A stretch of 64,000 nt of DNA, taken from contig JAQNBH010000014.1 in the NCBI GenBank assembly GCA_028752905.1, forward strand, positions 15,833,750-15,897,749, written 5' to 3'. Within the stretch, counting starts at the first letter, position 1, and every line of letters begins with the position of its first letter. This document shows positions 36,871 through 49,083 of this stretch, piece by piece. A model generated the notes under the pieces. It had not been told where the DNA came from, searched no databases, and was given only the letters and a program-made list of their open reading frames with translations. Source of the stretch: Cladorhizidae sp. MBARI D1340-BT2. Taxonomy: Eukaryota; Porifera; Demospongiae; Poecilosclerida; Cladorhizidae. The position numbers and the translations under genes are program-made.

Positions 36871-38460
36871 GCATATGCCATGTCTTGCTGCTATTCTTGA
36901 CTATGTAGACCACATTTCTCCACTACACAAATACCAGCTCATGCCATGTCTTGTTGCTATTCTTGACTATGTAGACCACATTTCTCCACTACACAAATAC
37001 CAGCTCATGCCATGTTTTGTTGCTGACTATGTAGACCACATTTCTCCACTACACAAATACCAGCACATGCCATGTCTTGTTGCTATTCTTGACTATGTAG
37101 ACCACATTTCTCCACTACACAAATACCAGCTCATGCCATGTCTTGCTGCTATTCTTGACTATGTAGACCACATTTCTCCACTACACAAATACCAGCTCAT
37201 GCCATGTCTTGTTGCTATTCTTGACTATGTAGACCACATTTCTCCACTACACAAATACCAGCTCATGCCATGTTTTGTTGCTGACTATGTAGACCACATT
37301 TCTCCACTACACAAATACCAGCACATGCCATGTCTTGTTGCTATTCTTGACTATGTAGACCACATTTCTCCACTACACAAATACCAGCTCATGCCATGTC
37401 TTGCTGCTATTCTTGACTATGTAGACCACATTTCTCCACTACACAAATACCAGCTCATGCCATGTCTTGTTGCTATTCTTGACTATGTAGACCACATTTC
37501 TCCACTACACAAATACCAGCTCATGCCATGTCTTGTTGCTATTCTTGACTATTAGACCACATTTCTCCACTACACAAATACCAGCTCATGCCATGTCTTG
37601 TTGCTATTCTTGACTATTAGACCACATTTCTCCACTACACAAATACCAGCACATGCCATGTCTTGCTGCTATTCTTGAATATGTAGATCACATTTCTCCA
37701 CTACACAAATACCAGCTCATGCCATGTCTTGCTGCTATTCTTGACTATTAGACCACATTTCTCCACTACACAAATGCCAGCTCATGCCATGTCTTGTTGC
37801 TATTCTTGACTATTAGACCACATTTCTCCACTACACAAATACCAGCACATGCCATGTCTTGCTGCTATTCTTGAATATGTAGATCACATTTCTCCACTAC
37901 ACAAATACCAGCTCATGCCATGTCTTGCTGCTATTCTTGACTATTAGACCACATTTCTCCACTACACAAATGCCAGCTCATGCCATGTCTTGTTGCTATT
38001 CTTGACTATTAGACCACATTTCTCCACTACACAAATACCAGCTCATGCCATGTCTTGCTGCTATTCTTGACTATTAGACCACATTTCTCCACTACACAAA
38101 TACCAGCTCATGCCATGTCTTGTTGCTATTCTTGACTATTAGACCACATTTCTCCACTACACAAATACCAGCACATGCCATGTCTTGCTGCTATTCTTGA
38201 ATATGTAGACCACATTTCTCCACTACACAAATACCAGCTCATGCCATGTCTTGCTGCTATTCTTGACTATTAGACCACATTTCTCCACTACACAAATGCC
38301 AGCTCATGCCATGTCTTGTTGCTATTCTTGACTATTAGACCACATTTCTCCACTACACAAATACCAGCTCATGCCATGTCTTGCTGCTATTCTTGACTAT
38401 GTAGACCACATTTCTCCACTACACAAATACCAGCTCATGCCATGTCCTGTTGCTGTTGTT
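36871..38460. repeat. 66-bp minisatellite, about 24 copies
   Basis: Unit catgccatgtcttgttgcta, then ttcttgactatgtagaccac, then atttctccactacacaaata, then ccagct. Left-hand units are in frame and give an open frame of 253 codons; right-hand units have lost one base (gactattag), which closes it. Blocks of three to four units recur as higher-order repeats. Confidence 0.95.
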
Positions 38461-39009
38461 GACTGTGCCCGTGTAGGGTCAGCTACAGACTCCTTCAAGG
38501 ACTTGGTAACCATGTTGCACAGGACAACTCCACCAACCAAACAGCAGGTTTTTTGGTAGAAGATTAGCTGCTGCCTCCTTTCAAACGCAACAGAAATGAG
38601 AGCATGCCACTTGTTCTGCTTATAACACAGCATGTGCCTCAGCATGGTGCATCATCGATGAAATGGCTCACCAGATGAGCCTTACCAAACAAATCGTTTA
38701 TTCCACACTCAAGAAACAGAACAGTCATGGCCGCATTAGGAATCTTCAGCTAATAAAGTGTTTTTTTAAACACACAATTTTTTTAAATTAAAAAACAAAC
38801 AGATAGACGAAGAAAGGAACCAGGGGTGTACCCATGTAGACCACAAGTTCGACCACCCTTTACCATTTACAATCATGCCATTTCCCCCCCCCCCCCCCCC
38901 TGACCGGTTAATCCACCAATAAAGTGTTAGCTTTTAACATTGATGTGCTCATTTCAATTTGTTGTTGTTGTTGTTGTTGCTGTTGTTTCCATGTGAGCAG
39001 TGAAGAACT
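38461..39009. other. Intronic sequence with MITE fragment and C tract
   Basis: A MITE fragment (tgtacccatgtagaccacaa and ccaccctttaccattta) lies at about 38810-38875, followed by a C-run at 38885-38900. No gene was recognised. Confidence 0.45.
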
Positions 39010-39305
39010 AACAGCACGTGCCATATCTTGCTGCTATCATTGCTGTGCCCATGCAGACTACATTGCACCCCATGCAGATCAGCACGTGCCATATCTTGCT
39101 GCTATCGTGACTGTGCCCATGCAGACCACATTGCATCCATATGCAGATCAGCACGTGCCATATCTTGCTGCTATCGTTGACTGTGCCCATGCAGACCGCA
39201 TTGCACCCTATGCAGATCAGCACGTGCCATATCTTGCTGCTATCGTTGACTGTGCCCATGCAGACCACATTGCACCCTATGCAGATCAGCACGTGCCATA
39301 TCTTG
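39010..39305. repeat. About 68-bp minisatellite related to the 36.9-kb array
   Basis: Four to five units contain gtgccatatcttgctgctat, cgttgactgtgcccatgcag and accacattgcaccctatgca. The unit aligns along much of its length with the 66-bp repeat at 36871-38460, so the two arrays are diverged relatives about 550 bp apart. Confidence 0.9.
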
Positions 39306-40159
39306 CTAGAGTGGTGCCCTATAGTTGCTTTTTACTTATCCTATTCTTTAAAAAAAAAAGATCCTCTGAATAACCACTGACCACCAACTTGATTGGCAGA
39401 TGCAGCCGCTATTAATGGGACATGTGAGCTAGCTGACTGGCAATGTTCTTTCTATGCTTGGCAATCAGCTGAATCAGCTCAGCTGCTATATAGGCTCAAT
39501 ATTGCACAGGCACAAGCGCTTTTATTGTGTTGATGACCTTTACCAATTTCTGGATGGTTCAGAAAGAGATTGTGCTGCAAGTCATTGGATAATTTTGAGT
39601 CTTCTGGTAGTGGACTTATTGCATGTAAATTATGCATGGGGAGGGGGTGGGGGTTAGATAGAAACAGATCTTGAAGACAAATTTCACGATTTTTTTTTGG
39701 CTACCAGTTTACTGCCTTCGTCAAAGATTCATGGCATGCGTGCCGTCTATTTGGAGTTCATATCAGTCAAACCATCTTTTAGGCAGCTACAAAGCTGCTG
39801 GTGTGAATTTCAGCGTTTTGGGTTTTGTGGGTTTTGCCATCCGCCATTTTAAATAGGGATCAAACCTGGGAGGGGGGAGGGGTCAGTATCTACCAACTCA
39901 TCATGTATTGCATAACTTGCCCAGAGAGGAGACTTTCTGAGCACCTGCTACAGAGAGCGGGTGATGCAGTTGTTTGGGGCTTGTTGTTGTTGTTGTTTGT
40001 ATATAGGAGGGGTGGGGGGGGGTGATTTGTTGCGTAAAGTATTACATCATTTGTCCATTTTGTTCACTTGCACCCCACCCACTCAAACAGGTACATGAGT
40101 GTGGCCATGCCATATAAGGTGGTACTGTTATTTATTTGAAAAAGAAAGTGTAGGGCAAA
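39306..40159. other. Intronic dispersed-repeat fragment
   Basis: The stretch around 39700-39870 (ggattcatggcatgcgtgcc, gccatccgccattttaaat) has a relative at about 40885-41010 (ggattcaaggtgcctgggag, accctccattttgaag). Both probably belong to one dispersed family. No gene was recognised. Confidence 0.45.
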
Positions 40160-40810
40160 ATGTGTGTCCCAACTGTGTGTCCCAACTGTGTGTCCCAACT
40201 GTGTGTCCCAACCATGTGTCCCAACTGTGTGTCCCAACTGTATGTCCCAACTGTGTGTCCCAACCATGTGTCCCAACCGTGTGTCCCAACCATGTGTCCC
40301 AACTGTGTGTCCCAACCATGTGTCCCAACCGTGTGTCCCAACTGTGTGTCCCAACCATGTGTCTCAACCGTATGTCCCAACCGTGTGTCCCAACCGTGTG
40401 TCCCAACTGTGTGTCCCAACTGTGTGTCCTAACTGTGTGTCCCAACTGTGTGTCCCAACTGTGTCCCAACCGTGTGTCCCAACTGTGTGTCCCAACCGTG
40501 TGTCCCAACCGTATGTCCCAACCATGTGTCCCAACCATGTGTCCCAACTGTGTGTCCCAACTGTGTGTTCCAACTGTGTGTCCCAACTGTGTGTCCCAAC
40601 CGTGTGTCCCAACTGTGCGTCCCAACTGTGTGTCCCAACCGTGTGTCCCAACTGTGTGTCCCAACTGTGTGTCCCAACTGTGTGTCCCAACCGTGTGTCC
40701 CAACTGTGTGTCCCAACCGTGTGTCTCAACTGTGTGTCCTAACTGCATGTCCTAACTGCATGTCCTAACTGCATGTCCTGACTGTATGTCCTAACTGTGT
40801 GTCCCAACTA
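40160..40810. repeat. 13-bp minisatellite, about 50 copies
   Basis: Unit tcccaactgtgtg with ccgtgtg and ccatgtg variants. No stop arises in any frame of the unit, so many overlapping open frames with a 13-residue period appear on both strands; they are not genes. Confidence 0.96.
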
Positions 40811-41889
40811 GTCGGAACAATATAGGGAGTGCTACTCATCTTCACACCCACTTTTTGGTTTGACAGTTTGACAGTTTTACCACCTTACCGAAGGATTCAA
40901 GGTGCCTGGGAGTCTGCTTGGAGCTAATGGCTGCCACAGCCAACATTTAGGCAGTTGGTTTTAGCTTGGTGATTTGCTGTTGCTTTTGACTACCCTCCAT
41001 TTTGAAGTAAGATACAGGGAGTGGTACTGCATGCCCCGACACACGCAGTTACCTGCCTATATATACACCGGCATTATCACATTAGATGCACACGTACTGA
41101 AGTCACATCTTCCAAGCACATGAGCTTTCGACATCACCTCGGTGTGTCTTCCCACGCTCTGAGTCAATTACTCTGCCCTGCTCCTGGGCCGGGGTTATGC
41201 TGGGATAGAGGTGGCACAAGCTCTGCTCTACAGTTTGGACAGCTCTTCTCTAGGACAGCTGCTATTATTTTTATTATTATTATTACTGCAAGTGAGGCCA
41301 TCATTAAAAAAATCCACTAGTGGTCTCTAAGAAGTTGGAGTGCAATTTGAAATTTGGACTCGATTTTTAATTGGAATTCTGAGAGTAATTCGATTGTCTA
41401 GGGCTTGAGCCAACACAACAAGACTTCCTAATAAGGAACAAGTGTACTCCCACCCATCCCTTCCCGGTTCCCTCTCACTCCCCACCCAAGCTCCCCTTCT
41501 CCCCTCACTTCCCGCCTTGACACACACACACAGACACACACACACGCACACACAACCATAGCACATAGGAAAATGGATACACAACATACTTGGCCTGTAG
41601 GTAACCTGTGGGCTCTATAAGGGAATACTAACGACCACTTTTCTCTTTGAACCAGTCAATTATCCTCCCTCTACTGACCATGCATAAAACCAGGTGAAGC
41701 TATAGAGTGGTCCACTGGTAAATTAGGTCTAATTAAGTATATTTATTAGGTAAGTAGGTAAGTATGTATTAAATAGATATAATATAGATATAATGTATGT
41801 ATGTGTATGTGTGTGTGTGTGTGTGTTCGTCTAATTGCAAAATTTCCTCTACCACATCTGTTTCATTGCCTGGAGGTCATTGTGGTATT
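40811..41889. other. Intronic sequence, dispersed-repeat fragment and CA/TG microsatellites
   Basis: The segment 40860-41010 is a copy of the repeat noted at 39700. Simple repeats occur at 41518-41560 (CA) and 41795-41825 (TG). No exon was recognised. Confidence 0.45.
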
Positions 41890-43015
41890 TGGCTACAGTC
41901 CCAACACCTAGAAGATATCTAGCCCTCTCACCAACACCTAGAAGTGATCTGGCCCTCTCACCAACACCTAGAAGTGATCTAGCCCTCTCACCAACACCTA
42001 GAAGTGATCTAGCCCTCTCACCAACACCTAGAAGTGATCTAGCCCTCTCACCAACACCTAGAAGTGATCTAGCCCTCTCACCAACACCTAGAAGTGATCT
42101 AGCCCTCTCACCAACACCTAGAAGTGATCTAGCCCTCTCACCAACACCTAGAAGTGATCTAGCCCTCTCACCAACACCTAGAAGTGATCTAGCCCTCTCA
42201 CCAACACCTAGAAGTGATCTAGCACTCTCACCAACACCTAGAAGTGATCTGGCCCTCTCACCAACACCTAGAAGTGATCTGGCCCTCTCACCAACACCTA
42301 GAAGTGATCTAGCCCTCTCACCAACACCTAGAAGTGATCTGGCCCTCTCACCAACACCTAGAAGTGATCTAGCCCTCTCACCAACACCTAGAAGTGGTCT
42401 GGCCCTCTCACCAACACCTAGAAGTGATCTAGCCCTCTCACCAACACCTAGAAGTGGTCTGGCCCTCTCACCAACACCTAGAAGTGATCTAGCCCTCTCA
42501 CCAACACCTAGAAGTGATCTAGCCCTCTCACCAACACCTAGAAGTGATCTAGCACTCTTACCAACACCTAGAAGTGATCTGGCCCTCTCACCAACACCTA
42601 GAAGTGATCTAGCACTCTCACCAACACCTAGAAGTGATCTAGCCCTCTCACCAACACCTAGAAGTGATCTAGCCCTCTCACCAACACCTAGAAGTGATCT
42701 AGCACTCTTATCAACACCTAGAAGTGATCTAGCCCTCTCACCAACACCTAGAAGTGATCTAGCCCTCTCACCAACACCTGGAAGTGATCTAGCCCTCTCA
42801 CCAACACCTAGAAGTGATCTAGCCCTCTCACCAACACCTAGAAGTGATCTAGCCCTCTCACCAACACCTAGAAGTGATCTAGCCCTCTCACCAACACCTG
42901 GAAGTAATCTAGCCCTCTCACCAACACCTAGAAGTGATCTAGCCCTCTCACCAATACCTGGAAGTGATCTGGCCCTCTCACCAACACCTAGAAGTGATCT
43001 AGCCCCCCTCTCAAT
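41890..43015. repeat. 30-bp minisatellite, about 37 copies
   Basis: Unit ccaacacctagaagtgatct plus agccctctca, with strict 30-bp spacing over the whole array. The period being a multiple of three leaves a plus-strand frame (LALSPTPRSD) and a minus-strand frame (RARSLLGVGE) open across it. Variants are single bases only. Confidence 0.96.
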
Positions 43016-43214
43016 AAACATGCTAGATCTGCAAAACCTCTATAATTATATGAAATTATAGCTCCACCTGCAGTACTTGAGTGTACATGGTCCGTCGTCG
43101 CGCTGAGTCTGCACAAACTGAACAGCTACAGCAGTCAGTCACCCCAGTCAAGTTATCAAAGCACTTATACACCACTGAGCCAGGAAGGGACAATCAGATG
43201 CCAGGCAAGGGGCA

Positions 43215-43815
43215 TGAGTGTCTAGTATACTACAGGAAGTGTCTAGTATACTACAGGAAGTGTCTAGTATGCTACAGGAAGTGTCTAGTATGCTACAGGA
43301 AGTGTCTAGTATGCTACAGGAAGTGTCTAGTATGCTACAGGAATGTCTAGTATGCTACAGGAATTGTCTAGTATGCTACAGGAAGTGTCTAGTATGCTAC
43401 AGGAAGTGTCTAGTATGCTACAGGAAGTGTCTAGTATGCTACAGGAAGTGTCTAGTATTCTACAGGAAGTGTCTAGTGTGCTACAGGAAGTGTCTAGTAT
43501 ACTACAGGAAGTGTCTAGTATACTACAGAAAGTATCTAGTTTACCTACAGGAAGTGTCTAGTATACTACAGGAAGTGTCTAGTATGATACACAGGAAGTG
43601 TCTAGTATGATACAGGAAGTGTCTAGTATGCTACAGGAAGTGTCTAGTATTCTACAGGAAATGTCTAGTATGCTACCGGAAGTGTCTAGTATACTACAGG
43701 AAGTGTCTAGTATACTACAGGAAGTGTCTAGTATACTACAGGAAGTGTCTAGTATACTACAGGAAGTGTCTAGTACACTACAGGAAGTATCTAGTTTACC
43801 TACAGGAAGTGCTCT
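43215..43815. repeat. 21-bp minisatellite, about 28 copies
   Basis: Unit gtctagtatgctacaggaag plus t, with gtatac and gtattc variants and a few 1-bp indels. A block including the atctagtttacctacagg variant appears twice (near 43535 and 43788), a higher-order duplication. Confidence 0.95.
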
Positions 43816-44324
43816 ATTTAGATTCATAAAATAACAATCCCATAAACTCTAGAGCCAATTAGTAGGTGCAGGGTGTGTGTGCAGTTTGTGCGTACTCCCT
43901 TTGAGATGGGCCACCACAGAGCATGCTGGTGAGAGTGGAGTGCAGCTCTCTACTGGTGCAGAGATGGAGGAAGCTGCAAGTCTAGGGAGGAATCAAGCAG
44001 GAAACCTTGCGATTGGCACATAGAATACAATTGCAAGGTCAAACAGAGGTCACTTGATTTTTAGCGACTATATTTTCAAGTTTCGACGTGCACGGAGAGT
44101 GTACGATAGCTCCATCATCAAACTCGTGCAGCACAGAATGCATGAGTTCTATGCATGAAAGTGCTCTTCTTGCAAATCCAAACAGCCATGCTGCCACAAA
44201 CAGCAACTACTAGTCCAGTGGATAATGGCAAAACATGATGCAGATCCCCACACCCTTTGTGGGAAGCATGAAATGTGGCACACATGTGCCATGCCAGAAC
44301 AATCTCAGGTTCCACCATATATAT

Positions 44325-44357
<33 letters not shown>

Positions 44358-44484
44358 TAGTAGCCAATTATTGATTGCTGCCTCACCCTGGCATTACCTC
44401 ATTATAACAGGTCATGGTGTGCACTATTTAGAGCTTCTTAGACCAGCCAAATATATCTCCCCACCCCAAAATTAGGCTTGATAG
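43816..44484. other. Intronic sequence with a dispersed repeat and long poly-G
   Basis: A minus-strand copy of the hammerhead-like dispersed repeat lies at about 44060-44115. A G-run of about 27 lies at 44329-44355. No gene was recognised. Confidence 0.45.
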
Positions 44485-45005
44485 CAGAGCTAATCAGCTG
44501 CTGCAGAGGACCAAACCAGCTGCTACAGAGGGCCCAACCAACTCCTGCAGAGAACCCAACCAACTCCTGCAGAGGACCCAACCAACTCCTGCAGAGGACC
44601 CAACCAGATGCTGCAGAGGACCCAACCAGCTCCTACAGAGAACCCAACCAACTCCTACGAGAACCCAACCAACTCCTGCACAGGACCCAACCAGATGCTG
44701 CAAAGGACCCAACCAGCTGCTTCAGAGCTGCAGAGACTCAACCAACTCCTGCAGAGGACCCAACCAACAGCTGCAGAGGACCCAACCAGATGCTGCAGAG
44801 GACCCAACCAGCTCCTACAGAGAACCCAACCAACTCCTACAGAGAACCCAACCAACTCCTGCAGAGGACCCAACCAGATGCTGCAAAGGACCCAACCAGC
44901 TGCTGCAGAGCTGCAGAGACTCAACCAGCTGCTGCAGAGAACCCAACCAACAGCTGCAGCGGACCCAACCAACTGTTCTGCAGAGGACCCAAATACCTGC
45001 TGCAG
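44485..45005. repeat. 22-bp minisatellite (cccaaccagctgctgcagag)
   Basis: About 23 units of cccaaccaactcctgcagag plus ga, mixing ctcctg, ctgctg and atgctg variants. The order of variants repeats in blocks (compare 44580-44700 with 44790-44900). Confidence 0.94.
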
Positions 45006-45229
45006 TCTAGGGAACTGTTTGGACAGGGTGACGGCTGCTATTAGCATCCAAGGAGGAGGGGCAGCTGCCTCCTCTCCTCCATCCACTCTAAATAAAACCC
45101 TGTCTTATTAACAAATTCATTTTTATTGAGAAGGATCCTATTAAGAAGGGTGCACATCTTGTCATAATGTCTTACAAACATATTGTTCACAGTATCTTCC
45201 TCTAGTGTAAAAACAACACTTCGCACGGA

Positions 45230-47010
45230 GTTATCTTGCTCTGAGTTGCCTTGCTCAGAGTCACCTTGCTCAGAGTTGCCTTGCTCAGAGTTGCCTTGCT
45301 CAGAGTTGCCTTGCTCAGAGTTGCCTTGCTCAGAGTTGCCTTGCTCAGAGTTGCCTTGCTCAGAGTTGCCTTGCTCAGAGTTGCCTTGCTCAGAGTTATC
45401 TTGCTCAGAGTTGCCTTGCTCAGAGTCGCCTTGCTCAGAGTTACCTTGCTCAGAGTTGCCTTGCTCATGGTTGCCTTGCTGTGAGTTGCCTTGCTCAGTT
45501 ATCTTGCTCAGAGTTGCCTTGCTCAGAGTTACCTTGCTCAGAGTCACCTTGCTCAGAGTTGCCTTGCTCAGAGTTAGAGTTGCCTTGCTCAGAGTTATCT
45601 TGCTCAGAGTTGCCTTGCTCAGAGTTGCCTTGCTCAGAGTTGCCTTGCTCAGAGTTGCCTTGCTCAGAGTTGCCTTGCTCAGAGTTATCTTGCTCAGAGT
45701 CGCCTTGCTCAGAGTTGCCTTGCTCAGAGTTGCCTTGCTCAGAGTTGCCTTGCTCAGAGTTATCTTGCTCAGAGTTGCCTTGCTCAGAGTCGCCTTGCTC
45801 AGAGTTACCTTGCTCAGAGTTGCCTTGCTCATGGTTGCCTTGCTGTGAGTTGCCTTGCTCAGTTATCTTGCTCAGAGTTGCCTTGCTCAGAGTTACCTTG
45901 CTCAGAGTCACCTTGCTCAGAGTTGCCTTGCTCAGAGTTAGAGTTGCCTTGCTCAGAGTTATCTTGCTCAGAGTTGCCTTGCTCAGAGTTGCCTTGCTCA
46001 GAGTTGCCTTGCTCAGAGTTGCCTTGCTCAGAGTTAGAGTCACCTTGCTCAGAGTTGCCTTGCTCAGAGTTGCCTTGCTCAGAGTTGCCTTGCTCAGAGT
46101 TGCCTTGCTCAGAGTTGCCTTGCTCAGAGTTGCCTTGCTCAGAGTTATCTTGCTCAGAGTTGCCTTGCTCAGAGTTGCCTTGCTCAGAGTTACCTTGCTC
46201 AGAGTTGCCTTGCTCAGAGTTATCTTGCTCAGAGTTGCCTTGCTCAGAGTTGCCTTGCTCAGAGTCGCCTTGCTCAGTTACCTTGCTCAGAGTTGCCTTG
46301 CTCATGGTTGCCTTGCTGTGAGTTGCCTTGCTCAGAGTTATCTTGCTCAGAGTTGCCTTGCTCAGAGTTACCTTGCTCAGAGTCACCTTGCTCAGAGTTG
46401 CCTTGCTCAGAGTTAGAGTTGCCTTGCTCAGAGTTATCTTGCTCAGAGTTGCCTTGCTCAGAGTTGCCTTGCTCAGAGTTAGAGTCACCTTGCTCAGAGT
46501 TGCCTTGCTCAGAGTTGCCTTGCTCAGAGTCACCTTGCTCAGAGTTGCCTTGCTCAGAGTCACCTTGCTCAGAGTTGCCTTGCTCAGAGTTAGAGTCGCC
46601 TTGCTCAGAGTTATCTTGCTCAGAGTTGCCTTGCTCAGAGTTATCTTGCTCAGAGTTGCCTTGCTCAGAGTTGCCTTGCTCAGAGTTGCCTTGCTCAGAG
46701 TTGCCTTGCTCAGAGTTGCCTTGCTCATGGTTGCCTTGCTGTGAGTTATCTTGCTCAGAGTTGCCTTGCTCAGAGTTAGAGTTGCCTTGCTCAGAGTTAT
46801 CTTGCTCAGAGTTGCCTTGCTCAGAGTTGCCTTGCTCAGAGTTGCCTTGCTCAGAGTTGCCTTGCTCAGAGTTGCCTTGCTCAGAGTCACCTTGCTCAGA
46901 GTTGCCTTGCTCAGAGTTGCCTTGCTCAGAGTTGCCTTGCTCAGAGTTAGAGTCGCCTTGCTCAGAGTTGCCTTGCTCAGAGTTACCTTGCTCAGAGTCA
47001 CCTTGCTCGC
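45230..47010. repeat. 15-bp minisatellite, about 118 copies
   Basis: Unit ttgctcagagttgcc, with gttatc, gtcacc and gtcgcc variants and occasional 6-bp insertions (agagtt). Higher-order blocks of about 350-370 bp recur: the landmark gctcatggttgccttgctgt appears near 45465, 45829, 46300 and 46726. Frames on both strands are open (plus SELPC; minus SEQGN), without features of a gene. Confidence 0.96.
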
Positions 47011-49083
47011 ATGAAAAGGATGCCATGTCTTCCATGTTCTACCATACACAAGGAGTCTTCTTCAGCATGTGGGGAGAGCTATATATATACTGCTGGGTAT
47101 TGCTGGAGCCAGTCCTTAAAATCAATCGTGCTTCACAAAGGGTCTGGTCAGGTACTCCAGGAGGAACACTGGAGGAACATGGGAGGTTTTGTCGAGCGAC
47201 CTTCCTAACGCAAGCCAAGTGTGCAGGGGACTTCTTTGATGTGTTGCACCAAAGGTTGTCATAGAAACTGTAAGTGCATGAAAATTATACAGACCTGCAC
47301 AGGAGGCAAATGTGCTTTCCATTTCTCCCATCATCTCTCCCTCTACCCCACACATCCCTCCCTCCTACACATCCCTCCCTCCTACATCCATCGCTCCTAC
47401 ACATCCCTCACTCCTGCATCTCTCCCTCTACCCCACACATCCCTCCCTCCTACACATCCCTCCCTCCTACATCCATCGCTCCTACACATCCCTCACTCCT
47501 ACATCTCTCCCTCTCTCCCACACATCCCTCCCGTTCATCCATCCCTTTCTCTCCTGTACATAATCAGAATTACTCACCAGAACCTCCTCACTATCTACTT
47601 GACTTGAGAAGCAGAGTAGTCGTGGAGACGACTAGAACATCTGGTACTCAGGTTGTTATGTAGGGCCTTATTGTATGCAAGTCATGTGAGTGGGGGAGAA
47701 GAGATGGATCCTTGTTCAAAGATGAATTTCAAGAGCTAATTCACACTTGCTACAGTTTTGTATTATTCTGTCATTGTGTTATGTGGTTTGCTACTTAGCA
47801 AAGCATGCCTTTTTGGAGCCATTTAATTAACGAGCGAAGAAGCTACTGACATGAGTTTTAGCTGAGATTAATCAGCTAAAACACGCAGATATAAGCTTTG
47901 GTTTGGGGGGGGGGGGGGGGGGGGGGGGGGGGAGGGGTTGCCTCTGTAATTTCTAAACTCAACACTCCCTGACCTGCTAACTCCAGCAATGTTCACACAG
48001 ACACCAAGGTGTTACTTCTTAGCATTATAGCTTCCAAGATATACTCGGGGGACGCGGCAGCCATTTTGAAATACGACTGCCACTGCATCCAAATTTGCAT
48101 GTTCTGACATGATACCTTATACCACAGAGTGCCCCCCCCCCCCCCCTCCCCTCTGCCCCCTGCTGTTCTTGAGTCCACTACGTACCATGTCAATCTGTTC
48201 CCTTGAGATGCCGAACAGACATAGATCCAAGAAGTGCGTTCCTATTAGAAAAGCCATACAAAGGCGACAAATGAGATGTTACCATGACAACACTAACAGC
48301 AGGCACCCTCCCCCCCCCCCCCCCCCCCCCCCCTAATTTCAACTATACATAGGTGAAACGGCTGATTTATTACACACTAGGAATGTAACAGTGAGTAACA
48401 TAAATCTAACCAACTAACTAGCCAATAATTATGATATATACTGCCTAAGTATTTAACAGGACAGAAAGTTATGGTTTTAGAACAGTGAAACATATTGTAG
48501 CTAACAAAGAGAGGATGGGGAAACACACAGATCACCCTTGTGAGGTTTCATCTTGCGTGGGACTGAATACTAATGAAATTTGAGTAGGGACAAGTGAATT
48601 CCAAAAATATCAAGCATCGTTCTATATTTAGACATCTACATGTATCTATAAATAACTATGTTGCAGCTATAATAATCCATCTCTGTAATTTGTTAATTCC
48701 TGCTCTAATAATTCATCCTAGTGAGTGAGTCCCTATAATCTGTCAATTCCTGTTCTAATAATTCACGCTAGTGAGTCAGTCCCTATAATCTGTCAATTCC
48801 TGCTCTAATAATCACCCTAGTAAGCGAGTCCCTATTACCCTAGTGAGCGAGTCCCTATAATCTGTCAATTCCTGTTCTAATAATTCACCTTAATGAGTCA
48901 GTCCCTATAATCTGTCAATTCCTGCTCTAATAATTCACAGTGAGTGACCCCATGTAGTTTGCTAGTGTGATTAATCCCAAGAGCCACACATGGTGTCTAA
49001 TTAGATATGTGAATGGTTGTTGCCATGGTGTTTATGTACAGCCGTTCTGTTGATAAATCTTTTCCTTTCTCTTTGCTCACCGG
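47011..49083. other. Intronic sequence with small repeats and homopolymers
   Basis: A roughly 100-bp block of ccctccctcctacacat repeats lies at 47335-47530. A 49-bp repeat (cagtccctataatctgtcaa ttcctgctctaataattc) in four to five copies lies at 48700-48945. Homopolymers occur at 47905-47932 (G), 48124-48146 (C) and 48310-48333 (C). No gene was recognised. Confidence 0.6.

Noticed and set aside
36794..37555. 253-codon plus-strand frame
   Set aside because: It covers only those units of the 66-bp array that kept the frame; the same array continues out of frame.
40099..40768. Cys/Val/Pro-rich frames that look like a cysteine-rich secreted protein
   Set aside because: They are translations of the 13-bp array in all frames, with no signal peptide or intron-exon structure.
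41835..43061. Open frames of about 400 codons on both strands
   Set aside because: Produced by the 30-bp array; no splice signals or non-repeat domains.
45041..47264. Ser/Glu/Gln-rich open frames on both strands
   Set aside because: Produced by the 15-bp array; the flanks add no recognisable protein.
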